Origin: Bacillota bacterium
Lineage (GTDB): Bacteria > Bacillota_A > Clostridia > Lachnospirales > Bianqueaceae
Assembly (NCBI GenBank): GCA_017420625.1
Contig: JAFOIR010000116.1
Coordinates: 1 to 15,250 of the forward strand
Length of the DNA: 15,250 nucleotides
Direction of reading: 5' to 3'
Shown: one piece after another, positions 14,682 to 15,250 of the stretch
Position numbering within the stretch: the first letter of the stretch is position 1
How the letters are laid out: every line of letters begins with the position of its first letter
Notes under the pieces: model-generated
The model's input: the letters and a program-made list of their open reading frames with translations, nothing else
Databases searched by the model: none
What the model was told of the DNA's origin: nothing
Position numbers and translations under genes: made by a program

Positions 14682-15250
14682 GATTCTGCCTCCTCTACTT
14701 TTGCCAGGATCTCTGCGGGCGTGAGTACAGTTCCGTTGTATTTGCCGACAAAACGGATGGGACAGTCATCTTTCACAATCCGTTCGGCCTCATAGACGAT
14801 CTGTCCGAAGTTATGCTCTGCCACCACGATCTTCTTTCTGCCTTTGGCTGCTTCTTTCAATTCCTTTTCAGGGAATGGCCAGATCGTGATCGGGCGGAAG
14901 ATTCCGCAGCGGATCCCTTTCTTTCTTGCCTCTTCCATGGCACTGATGGCTGCACGCATCGTACCGCCGTAACAAAGGATGACGACATCCGCATCCTCCA
15001 TCCCGACCTGTTCGACTCGTACGATATCTTCATAGTTGTCGGAGATCTTATGCATCAGACGCCAGATGAGTTTTTCTGCTTCTTCATTGGAATTCGTAGG
15101 GAAACCAGACTCGTCATGGATCAGACCGGTGATGTTGTAGCGCTGTCCTTTGCCAAAGGGTGCCATCGCCGGAACCATCTGCCCTTTCTTCATATGGTAT
15201 GGTTTTCTCTTGGGCTCCGGAAATTCTACCGTCGGCCGGTTGATGATCTC
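14678..15250 (-). CDS. korA: 2-oxoglutarate:ferredoxin oxidoreductase, alpha subunit (C-terminal part; start outside window)
   Basis: The frame is open to the right edge, giving the last 190 residues of a protein that would be about 350-380 long. Visible are GQRYNITGLIHDESGFP, DVVILCYGGTMRAAISAMEEAR, CGIFRPITIWPFPEKEL and IVVAEHNFGQIVYEAER, all typical of the C-terminal half of KorA/VorB alpha subunits (transketolase C-like domain). A Met at 15193 is internal, as the sequence before it continues the family pattern (VEFPEPKRKPYH). The stop overlaps the korB start as ATGA. A small ferredoxin-like delta subunit, if present, would be upstream and outside the window. Confidence 0.93.
   Translation of the reverse strand, partial: EIINRPTVEFPEPKRKPYHMKKGQMVPAMAPFGKGQRYNITGLIHDESGFPTNSNEEAEKLIWRLMHKISDNYEDIVRVEQVGMEDADVVILCYGGTMRAAISAMEEARKKGIRCGIFRPITIWPFPEKELKEAAKGRKKIVVAEHNFGQIVYEAERIVKDDCPIRFVGKYNGTVLTPAEILAKVEEAES

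Overview
The window looks like chromosome from an anaerobic, Gram-positive member of the Bacillota, probably a gut-type Clostridia or a relative. The support is a canonical tRNA-sensing T-box leader on valS, strong AAGGAGG-type ribosome binding sites, lipobox lipoproteins, a BspA-like leucine-rich-repeat protein joined to a clostripain-type domain, and a ferredoxin-dependent 2-oxoacid oxidoreductase where aerobes would use a 2-oxoglutarate dehydrogenase. I do not assign a genus. I see no phage, insertion sequence, CRISPR array, rRNA or tRNA gene.

Left part (1-5764). A large protein gene enters from the left edge on the + strand; it carries the tail of a peptidase C11 domain and two long LRR_5 modules. 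A small membrane protein of the COG2426 family follows 26 bases later. Against these, on the - strand, lies an AraC-family regulator whose stop overlaps the start of a YgjP-like (DUF45) zinc metallopeptidase. The membrane-protein gene and the metallopeptidase gene converge and overlap by 4 bases at their stops, so there is no room between them for a terminator. Instead, each strand has a good intrinsic-terminator hairpin placed inside the opposing gene (3955-3993 on -, 4634-4663 on +). This predicts about 700 bases of mutually antisense transcript and is the most unusual architectural feature I found.

Middle (5765-9190). An AT-rich divergent region leads on the + strand to a 69-codon gene of unknown function with a near-perfect ribosome binding site. 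A symmetric bidirectional terminator separates it from valS on the - strand. valS is preceded by a complete T-box leader with a GTC (valine) specifier, a terminator/antiterminator pair and a TTGACA-N17-TAACAT promoter.

Right part (9194-15250), all on the - strand. A two-gene lipoprotein operon of unknown function has its own promoter at 10934-10962. Upstream of it a run of five tightly packed genes, korA (partial)-korB-korC-sucC-sucD, ends in a clear terminator at 11074-11099. Together these five convert 2-oxoglutarate to succinyl-CoA with reduction of ferredoxin, then succinyl-CoA to succinate with nucleotide triphosphate formation, or run in reverse. Genes fill nearly everything; the only long non-coding stretches are the valS leader (8890-9193) and 10910-11172.

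I did not find a clearly new defence or mobile system. The best candidates for a second look are the reciprocal embedded terminators, the unrecognised 69-residue protein, the AraC-metallopeptidase pair and the lipoprotein pair.
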